Assembly (NCBI GenBank): GCA_026826555.1
Contig: JAKSZT010053928.1
Span: 1,132,636 to 1,196,635 of the forward strand
Reading direction: 5' to 3'
Length of the DNA: 64,000 bases
DNA from: Tolypeutes matacus
Lineage: Eukaryota > Chordata > Mammalia > Cingulata > Chlamyphoridae
Shown: positions 48,327-61,904 of the stretch, in pieces
Numbering within the stretch: the first letter of the stretch is position 1
Layout of the letters: the number at the start of each line of letters is the position of its first letter
The notes under the pieces: generated by a model
Seen by the model: the letters and a program-made list of their open reading frames with translations, nothing else
Told to the model about the DNA's origin: nothing
The model's database searches: none
Position numbers and translations under genes: made by a program

Positions 48327-49831
48327 GCTCAGGCTCCGCGAATGCCAAGCGCCCACGTCGGGAGAACGCCTCGTGACTGCTCGTCACCAGAGAGAAAGGC
48401 CTTTCTCTTTCTTCTCGAGGCCGTACCACCCTCCCCCTCTTTCCCCAGTCAGTTTCTCGGTCTCCATTTCTGAATCCTTTCCATTGCCGTGACTGAAATA
48501 AAATTAAAACCCAGACTCTTCTTTCCTGAACTTTAAGGTTGCAGGAAAGCCCTCTCAGCAACTCGGCACATTCTCTCCCGTTTCAAAATGCCAGGGACCA
48601 GTTTCCATGACTGCGAGGCCCGCCTTGTGAAGGCGCACACTGAAAATCCCTGGGACACCGATATGTATGAATTACAGGGACCTTGGAAAGGCCTCGAAAC
48701 GCAGCTGACACGTTGAATTTTTACCCTTAACGAGCTGAGACAGGACTAGTCAAGGTCAGTTCGTTAGGTACTCACTGATCTCAAATATGTAGGCACTATT
48801 TTCCACTGTTAAAACATCTGTTCCAGCGAATGGAATTTGAGTTGCGTTATTTACAAGATTTCTAGTAAGTAGGGTGGCCAGATATGCTACCTATTCCCGA
48901 GTGATTTGTTGCTTTAATGTGAGCACCTGTTTCTAATTGCAAAGTATAATGAACAGGATGAATTAAAAGAGAACCAGAGATCTGGTCCTTTCTCTGCCTC
49001 TTAACTAGCCAGGTGATTTTAAATCATTTAACCTTACTACTGAGCCTTAGATTTAATTTCTTAACTGAAAATGGGGATGGGATTAAATGAACTTGTAAAT
49101 TAATAATCTATAGATCCGTATTTAAAAATAAATTTACCGATGAAAATGACCACACTTGACAAACCACCCTACCCTTGCTAGGAAATGCCCTCTATTTTAA
49201 TTAAGCAATCCTTATGCGCAACCGCTTTAGAATTGATCTAGCCTTCCGTTGCCAGGATTAGAAATCTTGAAACCCTAAATTATCTAAGAAAATTCTATCG
49301 AATCAATTATATGTAAATTGTTTGGGGAAAAAAGTTTGTGTTAAATTAGAAGTAGTCTGCTTGGGATCTGGAAAAGGAGTGCAGACAAAATTTAAAATAT
49401 GTTGATGTTTATCTATCTAGCTTGATCAAGGGGGACAGACATTGTACTGTATTTGAAAAAGATGAAGGAAAGGTACTCTGTTGTGGGGCAGAAACCAGTC
49501 TTAATGTAACTTGGATGAAATAACCCTCCAAACTAGCTTCTTAGTCGTGTTGCTCTGATTCCATTATCACAAGCAAAGTTTGCTTGTGTATTCAGCTTAC
49601 CAGGTCACCCTGATAAACAACAGCAGTACTTCAGACTTTGGAAAAACTTTATACCCTTAGTGTCTGGTTATTATATTGAGGTTTTGTGAGTCTGGTTACT
49701 ATGAAACAGTTTTGGATAACTCGATCAATTCTGGGTAATAGAAAAACACAAAGTGAAGACCTGAGGAAGACAGTATTCACACCCAGAAGGAACAAATGGC
49801 TGGCTTCACTTTAGGACATGTTTACCCAAAT

Positions 49832-50030
49832 CAGGGGTTCTTAACAAGGGGCCTGTGAGCTTGAATTGAAATTCAAAAAAAACTTTATTCTTGTGGGGAT
49901 GTGTTGGTGCAGGTGTGATATGTTTAATACATAATAAATAATACACATTATAGTGTGGATTTAGTGGGGCCCGTGGTTTTCACCTGACTGGCAAAGGGGT
50001 CTGTGGAACAAAAAAGGTTAAGAACCCCAG
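49832..50030. mobile_element. Third copy of the hAT family, inverted
   Basis: CAGGGGTTCTTAAC at the left and GGTTAAGAACCCCAG at the right. The interior is the reverse complement of the 10197 copy (CCCCTTTGCCAGTCAGGTGA, and a TCCACACTATAATGT segment). About 199 bp. No clear target duplication remains. Confidence 0.8.
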
Positions 50031-50258
50031 GTAAATGTTTTCTAACATCAAAAACTTTTGTTATTTTTATTCTTTCTTCTTTGAATTGTTTTTATTTTTT
50101 TAATTAATTAGAAATAACATATGATGGGATATGAAGTCTTTCCATCAAGGAAATGGTATGTCAGTCCATTTATTCAGGTCTTGCTTTTTGTTCTTTAGGA
50201 AAATTTGAATTCCTCCCTTTAGATTCGTCCAGATTGTTGCTCATCCAGACTTGAGGTT

Positions 50259-50323
50259 TTTAGACATTAGTTGTTTTTTTTTGTTTGTTTGTTTGTTTGT
50301 TTGTTTAGACATTAGTTGTTTTT
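50259..50323. repeat. (GTTT)n run between 20-bp direct repeats
   Basis: TTTAGACATTAGTTGTTTTT occurs at 50259-50278 and 50304-50323, separated only by a GTTT run. Confidence 0.8.
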
Positions 50324-51115
50324 GTTTTATACTTTTCTCGAAATTTACACTCCTGCCTTGGAGCCACATGGTTTCTCAGATACAAAAATGCCTTCTCTAG
50401 TTTTTGGCCACGTGGAACACAAACTTGCCTCTGTCCACACTCGTAATCCTGCCTTCCTGAAATGAGAGAAAGAGTACCTGTGATGAGGAGGGTGGGGAAT
50501 GGGGAGGGAGGTTTTAGGATGGGGTGGGGTGGAGTGGCAGACCTTTATAAATAATCCACATCAGCACCTTCCAATTGCTTTCATATCATGGCACATACAG
50601 AAAATGATACTTTTTGTACAGCACCTAGGTAAACTGGAAGTTATTTGGTGGCATCTAAATGATGGTTGGTAAAAAAAAAAAAATCATAACATTTTCTCTA
50701 AATTATATAATTATGATAAAATATAAAATACAAGGTATTAGGGAAGATATTAAATATTGAATTTGCATAAAACCTTCAAATAAAAATGTTTCACTTTTTT
50801 TAATGATCAACTTGAACTTGTTCTTGTGAATATAATATTTTGATATTAGGTTTTATGGTTGAAATGGCTTTATGCAGTTTCTGATCCAGACTTCTTAATG
50901 ATGAACTCTTGATATTCTGAATAGTCACTATCAGGGACTCTGGTCACATAAGTAGGTAATAAAATATTTAAAACCCACTTTATATAACCATTCAAAATTT
51001 ACTATTGCAATTATATTTAAGGAATCTAACAATTCTTCCTTTTCTTTTATTGACAAATGTAATGTTGCAATTTCTTATGATAACGCAAATGGATTTCAAA
51101 CCCAATAGTACAATT

Positions 51116-51485
51116 TTTTAAAAAGATTTATTATTATTATTATTTTTTTTAATTTATCCCCCCCCTCCCCTTACCCCAGATGGTTCTCTCATCTGTCTGC
51201 TCATTGTTTGCTCTCCCTCTCCAGGAGGCACTGGGAACCAAACCCGGGACCTCCCACATGGGAGGGGAGTGCTCAACAGCCTGAGGCACATCCGCTTCCC
51301 CAGGGCTGCTGGCTGGTGGCATCTGCTGATTTTAGGCGTCCGCTCATTGTGGCAGGTGCAATGTGTAGCTTGTTGCTGCTGGTGTGGTGTCTGCTGCTTC
51401 TTCTTTGGGAGGCACCACGATGGGAACCCAGGACCTCCCATGTGGTAGGCGGGCGCCCAACTGGTTGAGCTACATCTGCTTCCCC
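51116..51485 (-). mobile_element. Dimeric DAS-type SINE
   Basis: Minus strand starts GGGGGAAGCAGATGTAGCTC near 51485. Two tRNA-like units have B-box remnants, and there is an ATAATAATAATAAATC tail. Confidence 0.78.
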
Positions 51486-53054
51486 CGATGGTACATTTTT
51501 ATATCAAGATTTCCACATTGAAGCTCTAGCTTTCAGAACATGTGTGCATTGTCAGCAGCTAGCCTGGGCTCCACTAAAAGGGTGCATCAGCTGCAGAGGG
51601 ATAGAAAGAGGCACAATGTGTTAGGACAAATACTAAGTGCCATTCGCTGGAGCTGAGCCTACCAGGAACCTGGCTCTGCCTAGGCTCCTCTCTCACCCTT
51701 TTACCTACCACCCTGGAGCTGTGTGCTGTGCTCCAGGGCATCTGGATTCCAAATTCTTGCAGTGACTCCAGAGTCTCTGGTCCTGATGGGGAGTGGGGTA
51801 CTGTGCATATGTCCCTGTGGCAGCATGTCTTTGACCATGCAGAGACAGCAGAACTGCAAGTGCTGGTTGTTGCCCACCTTACTTGCTACTTGCTCAGCAT
51901 GTACCCCAGAATGCTTTTTGCACAGGCTACCCTGTAGAGCCCTAAACAGGGCTGCTCATGGCCAAAGATACTGGCCCAGGGGGCTCTGGCTGCCCCAGAC
52001 CCCTCTCAACTGCCTAGTTGCAGGAGGGATCAATTTCTCCCCACCATTCTGGATATCAGTGTGCCAAGGTCCACAAGTTAGGAGGCACTTTCTGAATTGT
52101 GTTTCCCATTTTGTGAATGAGGAAGCTGTTATGTAGAGCAGGAAGGTGACTTTTCCAAGACCTCATAGCAAATGATATCAGAGTCAGGGCTGAAAGAAAG
52201 AGAATGAAAATTGAATGCAGATATTTTGATTTTGGACAGGAGAAAGTAATCCTTATAAAGGAGGAATTATAAAAAATTAACTATAAGCTTTGTTATGTCA
52301 CTCTATTCAGAATATGTCAGTAGCTTTACTTTTCTTGTTTTTTGAAAAATAAAGAATATATAAATTTTAAAAAACCAAACCAAAACAAAAATTTATCCCC
52401 CAGATTTGGCTACAATAAACAACTTTGTGTGTGTGTTGTGTATCCTTTTTCATTCTCTTCTAGGCCTAATCAATGCCTTAAATATATTTGAATGTGTGTA
52501 TGTATAGCCATATCTATTTCATGTATACAAAAATATATCAAACAATCCAGATTGATAAGATATCTCCCTCCCCTCTCCTCCCCCCACTTAACAAACCTCA
52601 TTTATTGAGTTGTACGTGCTGGCCAATGTGTAGTGCTGGAAATTAATCATAGTCCCTAACATTATTGAATAATTAGCATGTACTTTCTAATGTGCTGAGA
52701 ACTTTGTGTTTCTGATCTCACAACTTTAGGAGTTAGGTCCTATGAGTGTTCTCATTTTTCAGATGAGTAAATTAGGGCTTGTGAAAGTTGAGTAAATTTA
52801 CCAGGGTTATGTAGCCCCTGGTAAGCAGCTGAGAGAATGTCATGTCACACCTGTATTTACATTTTAATATTCTTGAGGGCAGCAAATTTTTCTTGAAACA
52901 GTTTTCATGCACCTGTCTTGTTTCTTACCTTTTTTCATCATTATGTCTCCAGAGACGACTGCTTTGCCTGGTTCATGGCGGGCAATTCATTTATTTGTTG
53001 TTGCATGCATAAATAAACTATCCATGAATGAAATATTTTGGATCCCACTCATGT

Positions 53055-53118
53055 AGTTCCAATTACATAAATTTGTGGGTCCTTGCAGTTCCAATTACAT
53101 AAATTTGTGGGTCCTAGT
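53055..53118. repeat. 32-bp tandem duplication
   Basis: Unit AGTTCCAATTACATAAATTT plus GTGGGTCCT is present twice with a 32-bp period (53055-53086, 53087-53118), 29 of 32 bases identical. Confidence 0.85.
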
Positions 53119-54225
53119 GTAAAATGAAATTGGGGGGCCCTTGTTAAAAATTTGTTAAGAATTTCAAAAAGAGCAGCAGCAGATTATTAAACCAAACCCG
53201 TGGCCTTTCTGAGCACAGTGCCCTGTGTGGCTGGCTGCACAGGTCGTACATCCATGAAGCCTGCCATGGTTCTATCATAGTGCCCTATGTAGATTCAGAC
53301 TCTTGGTCTCTTTTAAGCAATTCATTCACTTGCCATTTCATGACCTTCCTCCACTTCCTCATCAATCACTAATTCTTAAGTGTTCATTATCTAGTTTCTG
53401 TCCATGTTACAGAAATTCTTTCTCCAAGGCTACAAATGTGTATCTAATTATCAAATTAATCTCCCTGTTCTCATTGTTAATCCTTCCTGACCTAGGGCTT
53501 AACATTGCTACCTTCCCTTCCTTTTTGATGGTCTCATCCCTTGTTTTTAAGGATTGATTCTACCCTTCTTTCTGGATCCTTCTCTCCTTCATTTCCTTTC
53601 TCCTCTGTTTCCATTAAGTTTATCACCCCGAGGTGGGTATGGATCCTCCTGATGGACTTTGTGACATGCACCCAGGAGTTCCTCCCAGGAGTGGCCACTT
53701 TCCCTGGGAAAGAGGTGGTGTACATGCCTGAGAACCCTCAGAAAATTTTACTTATCTATGGGGAGGCTGAACTATGGGCAGATATGATTAGTGTGTTAAG
53801 GTGATGGAATATATCCCTCCCTTCTCCCCAACACACATGAACCAAGGTGAGGAGGTAATTAGATACTAGAAGTATCAATGAGTCATTCACAATGAATTTG
53901 CTCTCTGTCCCAAGGATCCCAAGCTGGGAGTCAGAAAAGGCTAAAATCCTTGTATTGGGTTCTTCACAAATGACTTCCCTGTATTTCCCTAGTCACACTT
54001 TTTGGGATGGCTATCTATGATTTTGCCTGCCTGGCATCTAGTTTCTTTTTAGTAACAGCATTCTGATTTTTCTTCTGCGACCACTTCCTTCATTCTTAGA
54101 TCATATAGATTTAAGTGGAGCTGATCCCAACCCTGATGTCAGAGATAGCATTTGACCTAGGCCTGGCCAATTAGAACATTATATCTGTATAGCTATGGGA
54201 ATTAGTTCAAGATTGGGCAAGTGCC

Positions 54226-55440
54226 TCATCATTTATTCATTCAACAAATATATATTGAACACCCACCATGTGTCTGGCAATGTTAGGTGCTATGGATAAA
54301 TCATTAAAAACAGAACAAAACAAAGTACTTGTCTTAGTGGAGCTTACATTTAAGTTGAGGGAGGCAAACAATATAACTAAGTAAATTGCATAGGATATTG
54401 CAAGGTGATAAATGCTATGGAGCAAAATAAAACAGGGAGGGAGGCAGGTAAAGAGGGCTAGAGGAAGGTGGAGAAAATACATTTAGAAGGCCTAATTGAG
54501 AAGGTGACATTTGAGCAAAAACTGGAAGGGGGTAAGGGATTGAATTTTGCAGATATTTGAGAGAACAGGGTTCTAGCAAGAAAGTATTGAGGGAAACGGA
54601 TGTGGCTTAAGCTATTGGGCTCCTTTCTAAAATATAGGAGGTCCAGGGTTCAATTCCGGGGGCCTCCTGGTGAAAGGCAAACTAGTCCGTATGGCGAGCT
54701 GGCCCGAGTGGAGTGCTGACCTGTATGGAGTGCTGGCCCGCATGGAAAGCTGGTGCAGCAAGATGATGCAATAAAAGAGACACAGAGGAGAGGCAATAAG
54801 AGTTACAGCAGACCAGGGGGCTGAGGTGGCACAAGAGATTGAGTGCCTCTCTCCCACTCCGGAAGGTCCCAGGATTGGTTCCCAGTGCTGCCTAAAGAGA
54901 AGACAAGCAGACACAGAAGAACACACAGAGAGCAGACAGCAAGGGCAAAAACAATGAGGGGGAGGGGATGAAATAACATAAATCTTTTGAAAAAAAAAAA
55001 AGTATTGAAATTATAAGAACCCTGAGGCAGAAGCAAGGAAGCCAGTTTGGTGGAAGCAGAATGATTTAGGCAGAGAAGAATTGGAGGAAGGCCCAGAGGT
55101 AACAGGAGGTGTGATTTTTATAGAACATTGCAGGAATTTTGCTTTTTGCTCTGAGAGGAGAAGCCATTGGACAGCTTTGAGCAATGGAGTGGTATAATCC
55201 ACCCTAAATTCTAACAGGATCACTCTGGTTGCTTGTAGAGAATAGATTATAAGGGGCAAGAGTAGAAGTATGGAACCTCTCAGGAGATTATTACAATAAT
55301 CTAGGCTAGAGATGATAGTGGCTTGGACCAAGGGGACAGCTGAGGAGCTGGTTGGCCATGTGTTGATGGTTCCTGTCAGATTGGATGGAATGCATAAGAG
55401 AAAGGAGTTAAGGATAAGTAATTGGAAAGATAGAGTTAAT
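54226..55440. mobile_element. LINE-2 fragment split by a SINE
   Basis: TTATTCATTCAACAAATATA, GAGAAGGTGACATTTGAGCA, AACAGGATCACTCTGGTTGC and GAGATGATAGTGGCTTGGAC are L2 3'-region phrases. The order continues across the SINE at 54591-54998, showing the SINE is younger. Confidence 0.75.
54591..54998 (+). mobile_element. Dimeric DAS-type SINE inserted in an L2 copy
   Basis: GGGAAACGGATGTGGCTTAA head and a second unit GCTGAGGTGGCACAAGAGAT, with an A-rich tail. Target duplication AAAGTATTGA at 54581-54590 and 54999-55008. Confidence 0.83.
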
Positions 55441-57604
55441 GAGTCTAAATTCTGAATCTTTTGTCTAAACATTTAGGAAGAGAGACTCTTTTCAATGTGA
55501 CTACTGAAATGAAAGGAGGAAGTAATGCAGTTCCTTGTTGCCACCTTATCACTATGAGGAAGAAGTCAGCCCAAGAATGGAGCCAATTGAGATGGAAGCA
55601 GAGCCAAAGGATCAGAAGACCAAGTTCTAATGACATGCTCCTTGATGCAACGAGGCTCAAACCAGTATCTGCTACTGGCCGTTTCAGTTACATTAGCCTA
55701 AATTCTTTTTATACTTAAGCAAGTTGAATTGGGTTTCTGTTACTTGGAGCAAAAGAGTCCTGACTAAACATACCCCTGGAATAGAGCAAGGATATAATAT
55801 ACCTTTCCGGAGAAGTAAAACGGGAACTATCAAGATAAGACAAGGAGACTTTGCTCATCTTCTACCCCAGGTGCTGAAGTGCCTTGAGAAAGAAAGGGGT
55901 GAAAGAATGCCAGGCCCTGCCGGACCTTTCTTAAGACTATACTCCTTTGAAAAGTACTTTATTTTAGCCAAGACAGAAAAAGAACTAGAAACTCTGAGGG
56001 AGAAAGGTTGTGCAGTTTTCTAAATTGAAGGAAGAAAAGGCAATGGAATATTTCTTTCCCCAAATCTCCCTGGGCTCTCTCTGAGATTCCATAAGAGGTG
56101 TCTCTAACAAATCTGCCTCCTACTTTCCTCAGTGTTACACCTTGTCCTTGCCTCTCTGCCTGCAGCCTCCATGAGAATGTTCGTGCATAGGGCACAGGAG
56201 TTCTCTGAGGGGCCTCCCAGGGGCATCAGGATTTACTGTGCACTGTGGTGAGGTAGCACCAGACTAGAAGAATGGCCCCCTCCTCAGCTCTGTTAATACT
56301 TGTACCAAGTCTTACAAAGTCTTCCATGAACACAACCAAAAACCTCAATAAATAAAGCAAAGAATAAGTAATTCAATGGGGAAAAAAATTTAAAACCCAT
56401 AATCTTCTTTTAAAAAAAACCATTAGCTTTTAAATATTTTAAAGCGATCTTGGTTATTTCCTCCCCATTTATTCTTCCAGATGAACTTTAGAATTACGTT
56501 GTCAGGTTCCAGAAACAAATTCCAAAAAATTTGCAATAATAAGTTTAGGGAGAACTGACCTCTTTCCAATAACAAGACATCCCATCTCAGAGCATGGATT
56601 ATATCCCATTGAGAGATTTAAACATGTTCATGGGGCAAATGCAGCAGAGTTGGAGCATTTGAAGATGCAAGAGAAAGGAAAATTGATGGGTGAGTGAGAT
56701 CTTGTAGGCAGAAGTGGTTCTAGAGCACAAAAGGAGGGATTAACCCTAGACTGGGGAGGCAGCTCTCACTCTCAAGGGAGGGTAACATACTAGATAAGAT
56801 TATAGGTAGGACATCAGTTTGTTGAGGAAGTTCCCTCAATATCTCCCTAGTGAGTAGGAGGCAAGGCCATCTGCTGAGACTGTTAAGGGCCCTGAGGAAT
56901 GTGGTGAAATTTTGAATAGCAGTTGGCAGAAAAGTGATTAGAGCCGGTTTGGATTGGACACCGAAAACTGAGGTGGCTTCATCCCTGTAGTTGGCTAATT
57001 TTCTCTAGCAGGTCTCAGTAGATTGAGACTAGGAACAAAGAATACAGAGAATCAGTTTGGTCCAGAGTTGGGCAAGGGGGAGGGAGGCCTAGAGGGCAAG
57101 AAAGCTTGAGGGTATTGAGAACAGAGTAGTTGAAGTAATGGATCTAAGACTAAAGCAGCAAAGACTGTGATGGATTAGGAGAACATTAAGCAAACAAGGG
57201 CCCAGAAGTTTAAAAGGAAGTGTGGAAATAGCTGAATGAGAGAGCTAGAAGAATCAAGGATTGTTTTAGGGTGGGGAATATGACTATAAGATGTCAGAGG
57301 CAGAGCAGTCCTCTGAGATAACAAAGTCCATGGACCTAGGGGACTGCAGTAGAGGGGATGCCTCCTGAGAGTTAGAGGGTCAGGGAACTGTGAAGCCAGA
57401 GTGTTAGGTTAGTTGTCCACATGGACACTGAATTTATCCCTGATGATGAGGAAAGAGGAAAGCTGTGAGCCACCTGCCATGCCTTCAACTAACATGGAGA
57501 GCTAGGAAAACAACTTCTTGGATAGAGATGAAATGTATAGAAAAAATAAGATGACTTTTTAAGGGATTTGTTGGTTGATAATGTACTTAGATGCTGAGTG
57601 GTTG

Positions 57605-57780
57605 AAAGAGGGTAGAGAGTGGACTTTTGAGTCAGCAGAGCCAGCTTCTGCCACTCACTAGCTATGGAAATAATATTTTCTTCAAAGGGTTAAGTGAAAT
57701 AACATTAAATGAGACAATTTATATGAGTGTACTTATAATACAGCACAGTGCCACAGGGCATTCACTAGATGGAAAGGTTT
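57605..57780 (+). mobile_element. MIR-type SINE
   Basis: GCCAGCTTCTGCCACTCACT, then AAATGAGACAATTTATATGA and GCACAGTGCCACAGGGCATT. Moderately diverged. Confidence 0.6.
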
Positions 57781-58509
57781 TGGAAAATCTCAGACCTTCA
57801 AAGGAATCCACAATCTAATAAGAGTGCTGGAACTGACCTCTAGCCAATGTAATTAATATCCAACCCAGCATGAGTAGTGGATAGAATAGAAGTAAACTAG
57901 GGCTGGAGAGGCTCAGAATTGCAGAAGCTGAAGGTGAACTGTCAGCTTCAGTCCTGGGAGCAACTGGTAGAGTTTTGAATGAGTCTGAGAGGAATCTCAG
58001 CATGAAATGGGGGCCAATTATTAGGAAGTAACTGGGCAGGTGAAGTAGGAGGAAGTTGATGGGAACTCTAGATAGGAGATCAACCTAACTGCAACAGACA
58101 GGTTGCCCAGCTCAGGACATACAGCTGGGATTCTCTGCATAACAGCTTGGATGGGGCATTTCTTACTGAGCTATCTTGGTAGCTATCATTGGCCAGCCCT
58201 CAATTTTATCTTCATTTTTCAACCACAGTTCTCTACCACCAATACCACCACTTCTCCCATCACTCCGGTTTTGATTTTCTCTTATCTTGGTGCTGACCTG
58301 GTTGCTATGTGCCTGGGAAAATTTAGCACACATACTGTATAAAAATAGGGCACAGTCTAAGGCTTTGAAGAGGAAGAATTTTGGTGGCAGTTGCTGCCAG
58401 TACAGTTGGTCTTAGCTATTATTAAGAAGAAAGTAATCTGATTGAAAAAAGAAACTAACATCTGAATTGACTGATAGACCTTTATTCCTCTCAGGAGTAT
58501 TTTTTCCCA

Positions 58510-59420
58510 TCTTTTTATTATAACATTTTCAGAAAACTTGAAGGAATTGTACAATAATCACCCTTATACTCATCCACTGTATTCAACAACTGATTAACAT
58601 TTTGCTATATATATTTTATCTATCTGTATGTATGTGTAAGGATATGTATATATTTCTGAAGTATTTGGAAATACATTGCAGGCATCATGACACTTTTCCC
58701 CTAATACTTCAGTCATTATATAAGTGAAAATAAGGACATTCACTTATATAAACACATTATCATTATTGCACCTAAGAAAGTTAGTAATTTCCCTAAATAT
58801 CATCTAATATCCAGTCTCTACTCAAAGTTTCCCAATTGTATCCCAAACTTCTTTTATAACTAGTTAGTCCAGGATCTAAACAAGGGTTACACAAAGCATT
58901 TGTTATCGTCATTTTAGTTCTTTTTAACCTAGAATAGTCCTCTACTTTTTTCCCCATGAAATTGACTTTTATGAAGCCATTAGGCCAACTGAATTGCAGA
59001 ATGGTCCACATTTTGGGTTTGTCTGATTGTTTTCTCCTGGTGCCATTGTTTCTTTATCCTCTATATTTCCTGTAACGTGGAAGATAAATCCAAAGACTTA
59101 ATTAGATTCAGATTAAACTTTGTTGGTAAGAATACATCAGTGGTGATGATGTGTACTTCATATTGCATCATATTAGGAAGCACATAATACCAGGTTGTCC
59201 CACTGTTAGTGATGCCGAGTTTAATCACTTAGTTAAGGCGGTAACTGCCAGCTCTCTCTTAGTAAAGATACATTTTCCCCTTTGTAATTAAAGCAATCTG
59301 TGGGGCAGTTCTCTGTCGCCATGCAAATATCCTATCACCAAACAACCTTTTCCCTAATGAATTTACATCCTTGATAATCCTCACCTGGATTATTTCTTTG
59401 GAGGTAGCAGAATAGTGAGT
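58510..59420. mobile_element. LINE-1 3' region fragment
   Basis: Long stretch resembling ancient L1M 3' sequence: ATCCAGTCTCTACTCAAAGT, ATTGCATCATATTAGGAAGC and CAATCTGTGGGGCAGTTCTC. Highly diverged, no open frame of note. Confidence 0.6.
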
Positions 59421-60080
59421 TCTCTAATTATTCCTTCTACATTTGTTTGTGAAAAAGAACTTTCCCTCACCAACTGGAAATGAACTACAGTCCCTCTTTA
59501 AAGGTAGAGTAAATGCTTTAATTACCAATTTCAGAGTAAGAAGTTAGTGTGATAGTCACCTTCAAAGGTAGCAAATTAGCTTCTCTCTCTCTCTCTAAGT
59601 ATTACTATAGATTTTTAAATTAATGTTTTATAATAAATTGCAGTCATTATTCCTTTTGATGTTTAAATTGCCCCAAATTTGGCTTCTCTGTCCTCTTGTC
59701 ATGCTTCCATTCGTCTTCCAGAGCATGCTCAAATTCTCTCTCAGGTGCAGTAAATTTTTAAAATCAAAATAAACTCTATGGGGTAGAATTTCAAGCATTA
59801 TGAGGAAAAGAAACGGGGATGAGGAGAGGGAAGGAGTGGCCTTTACACAGATAAGCTATCACAGCTAGATTGTCCTGGGCCCATCCTGACCTTGGGTGTC
59901 TTCTCTTCCTTCACTTTTAAGCCCCAGATTCTCCAAATGCTCCATTGTTTTCCAGAATTCATTGGCAGTGGTATGCTGAAATTACTATGAATCTTTTGCT
60001 TGTTTGTAAATTAAGAACTGCCTGCTTATCTGTGTAGGAAGAATGATGATAACTATGACTCAAATATAATAATCAGAATT

Positions 60081-60265
60081 TTTTTTTTTTTTTTTAAGAT
60101 TTTATTTATTTATTCATTTATCCCCCTCTTGCTGCTTGTGCTCGCTGGGTCAGCTAACCACACCGTGTGGGCGGGCTTGCCTTCACCAGGAGGCCTCGGG
60201 AACCGAACCCCGGGCCTCCCATATGGTAAACGGGAGCCCTACTGATTGAGCCACAGCCGCTTCCC
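60081..60265 (-). mobile_element. DAS-type SINE, GGCTGTGGCTCAATCAG subfamily
   Basis: Reverse copy with target duplication AATAATCAGAATT at 60068-60080 and 60266-60278. Confidence 0.86.
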
Positions 60266-61001
60266 AATAATCAGAATTAAAGGGAAATATTCATCAGTAG
60301 CAATATGTGATATTAAATGAGGAAAGCATGTAAATGTTAATGTGTATAGCTAACTTGAGGCTTCTGAGACCCTGGGAAAGAGCAGACTCCTGGGGCCTTT
60401 CACAGAGGGAAACTCAGCTGGCCTGCTCCTTGTTCCTTCATGGCTATATGGCTCTGAATGATGCAGAAGGTAGAGAAGATTAATAACCCTGAATGGCAGT
60501 TATGAAATTGCCTTCCTTGTAGAAACAAGGACAAATACTTATATATATATATATATCCTGTTCTGTTTCCCTGGAGAACCTAATACACCCTCAACCCCGC
60601 CCACCCACCCCCTTTTCATTCCATTTACTTATATTTTGAAATATTTTTGCTTCATTCTTTGATTTTAATTTCCTTGTATTTTCCTTTCTTCTGATTCATC
60701 TGGTCCTTCTACTTATCATTGCCTTAGTTAATTTTCAGGATATGGTGTTATTTTGTTTCCTGTCGAGAACTGTTGTTGTTGTTTTTTAAGAAGGAAAAAG
60801 AAAAAAAAAAAAAAACTGCTTTTTTGTTTTGTTTTGTTTTGATACTTCAGTTTTCTTAAACAAGGAGTCTTTGAGTTTCTTAATTTTGTTAAATCTTTCC
60901 TGGAGACAAAATTATATGAAGGGGAACTCTCTATGCACTATATAAAATCATATACCATCTTAGAGGACAAATAATTTGTCAAATTAATCAAGGATCTAGG
61001 G

Positions 61002-61472
61002 TGTGGTGGTTTGGAACTGTATGTACCCCAGAAAAAACATGTTCTCAAACTTAATCCATTCCTGTGGGTGTGAACCCATTGCAAGTAGGACCTTCAGTGA
61101 GGTAACTTTACTAAAGGTGTGGCCCAACCCAATCAGGGTGGGTCTCAATCCTATTACTGGAGTCTTTTATAAACAGAATGAAATTCAGATAGGGGAAAGC
61201 CACAGAGGGAGCAGACAGAAGCTGAACATCAACAGAATCTGGAAGAGAAGGGAGAGGCCACCATGTACATTGGCATGTGACAGAGGAGTCCAGGACTAAG
61301 GATCACCAGCAGCCAGCCCCAGAACGCTACAGTCTTCAGGGAGGAAACATTGCCTTGATGATGTTTTGATTTGGACTTTTTCCTAACCTCAAAACTGTGA
61401 GCCATTAAATTCCCATTGTTTACGCCAGCCTACTGCATGGTATTTGCTTGAGCAGCCAAGGAAACAAATACA
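61002..61472 (+). mobile_element. Solo LTR, ERVL-MaLR-like, 471 bp
   Basis: Begins TG and ends CA, with a perfect 5-bp duplication TAGGG on both sides (60997-61001 and 61473-61477). Layout resembles MaLR LTRs: a TTTGGAACTGTATG start, AATCCTATTACTGGAGTC, and AACTGTGAGCCATTAAATTC near the end. No internal retroviral genes are present. Confidence 0.8.
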
Positions 61473-61904
61473 TAGGGTAACAGGTTTATATATAATCCAG
61501 ATATTTCCTCTTCCCTTTGTTATGGTGAGTAGTGCCCTTCCCCAGCTGAGGTGCCCTTTTACCTCAAAGTTCTGCTCAAATAACTAGTTTCTCCCTGTAA
61601 AAGGAATCTGGTATCAGCTGCTAGGAAGTCACTTCCCCTGCCCTCATATTGTTAAATAAAACTGGAAGAAACCGTATACTAAGAAAAGTACTCAAATTTG
61701 TAATTATTCAACAACTATTCGACAAAGCAGGTAAAATATGCTGGGTACTATTGCAGATATATTAGATATATCCTTTAACCTCCAAAAGCCTACATAAAAA
61801 TTAGAAAACAGAATAAAAAGAAGTAGGTGCAAGAAGAGACAGATTATTATCAGGCTTTAGAGATGGGCATCATTCTTCTCCTCCCTTAATAGACATTTTT
61901 TAAA

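Noticed and set aside
53541..53804. 87-codon frame ending in VVYMPENPQKILLIYGEAEL
   Set aside because: No recognised family, no splice or promoter context. Length is within chance for AT-balanced intergenic DNA.
55461..56023. Two adjacent frames of 85 and 99 codons
   Set aside because: They follow an L2 fragment, show no known domain and no conserved pattern that I can see.
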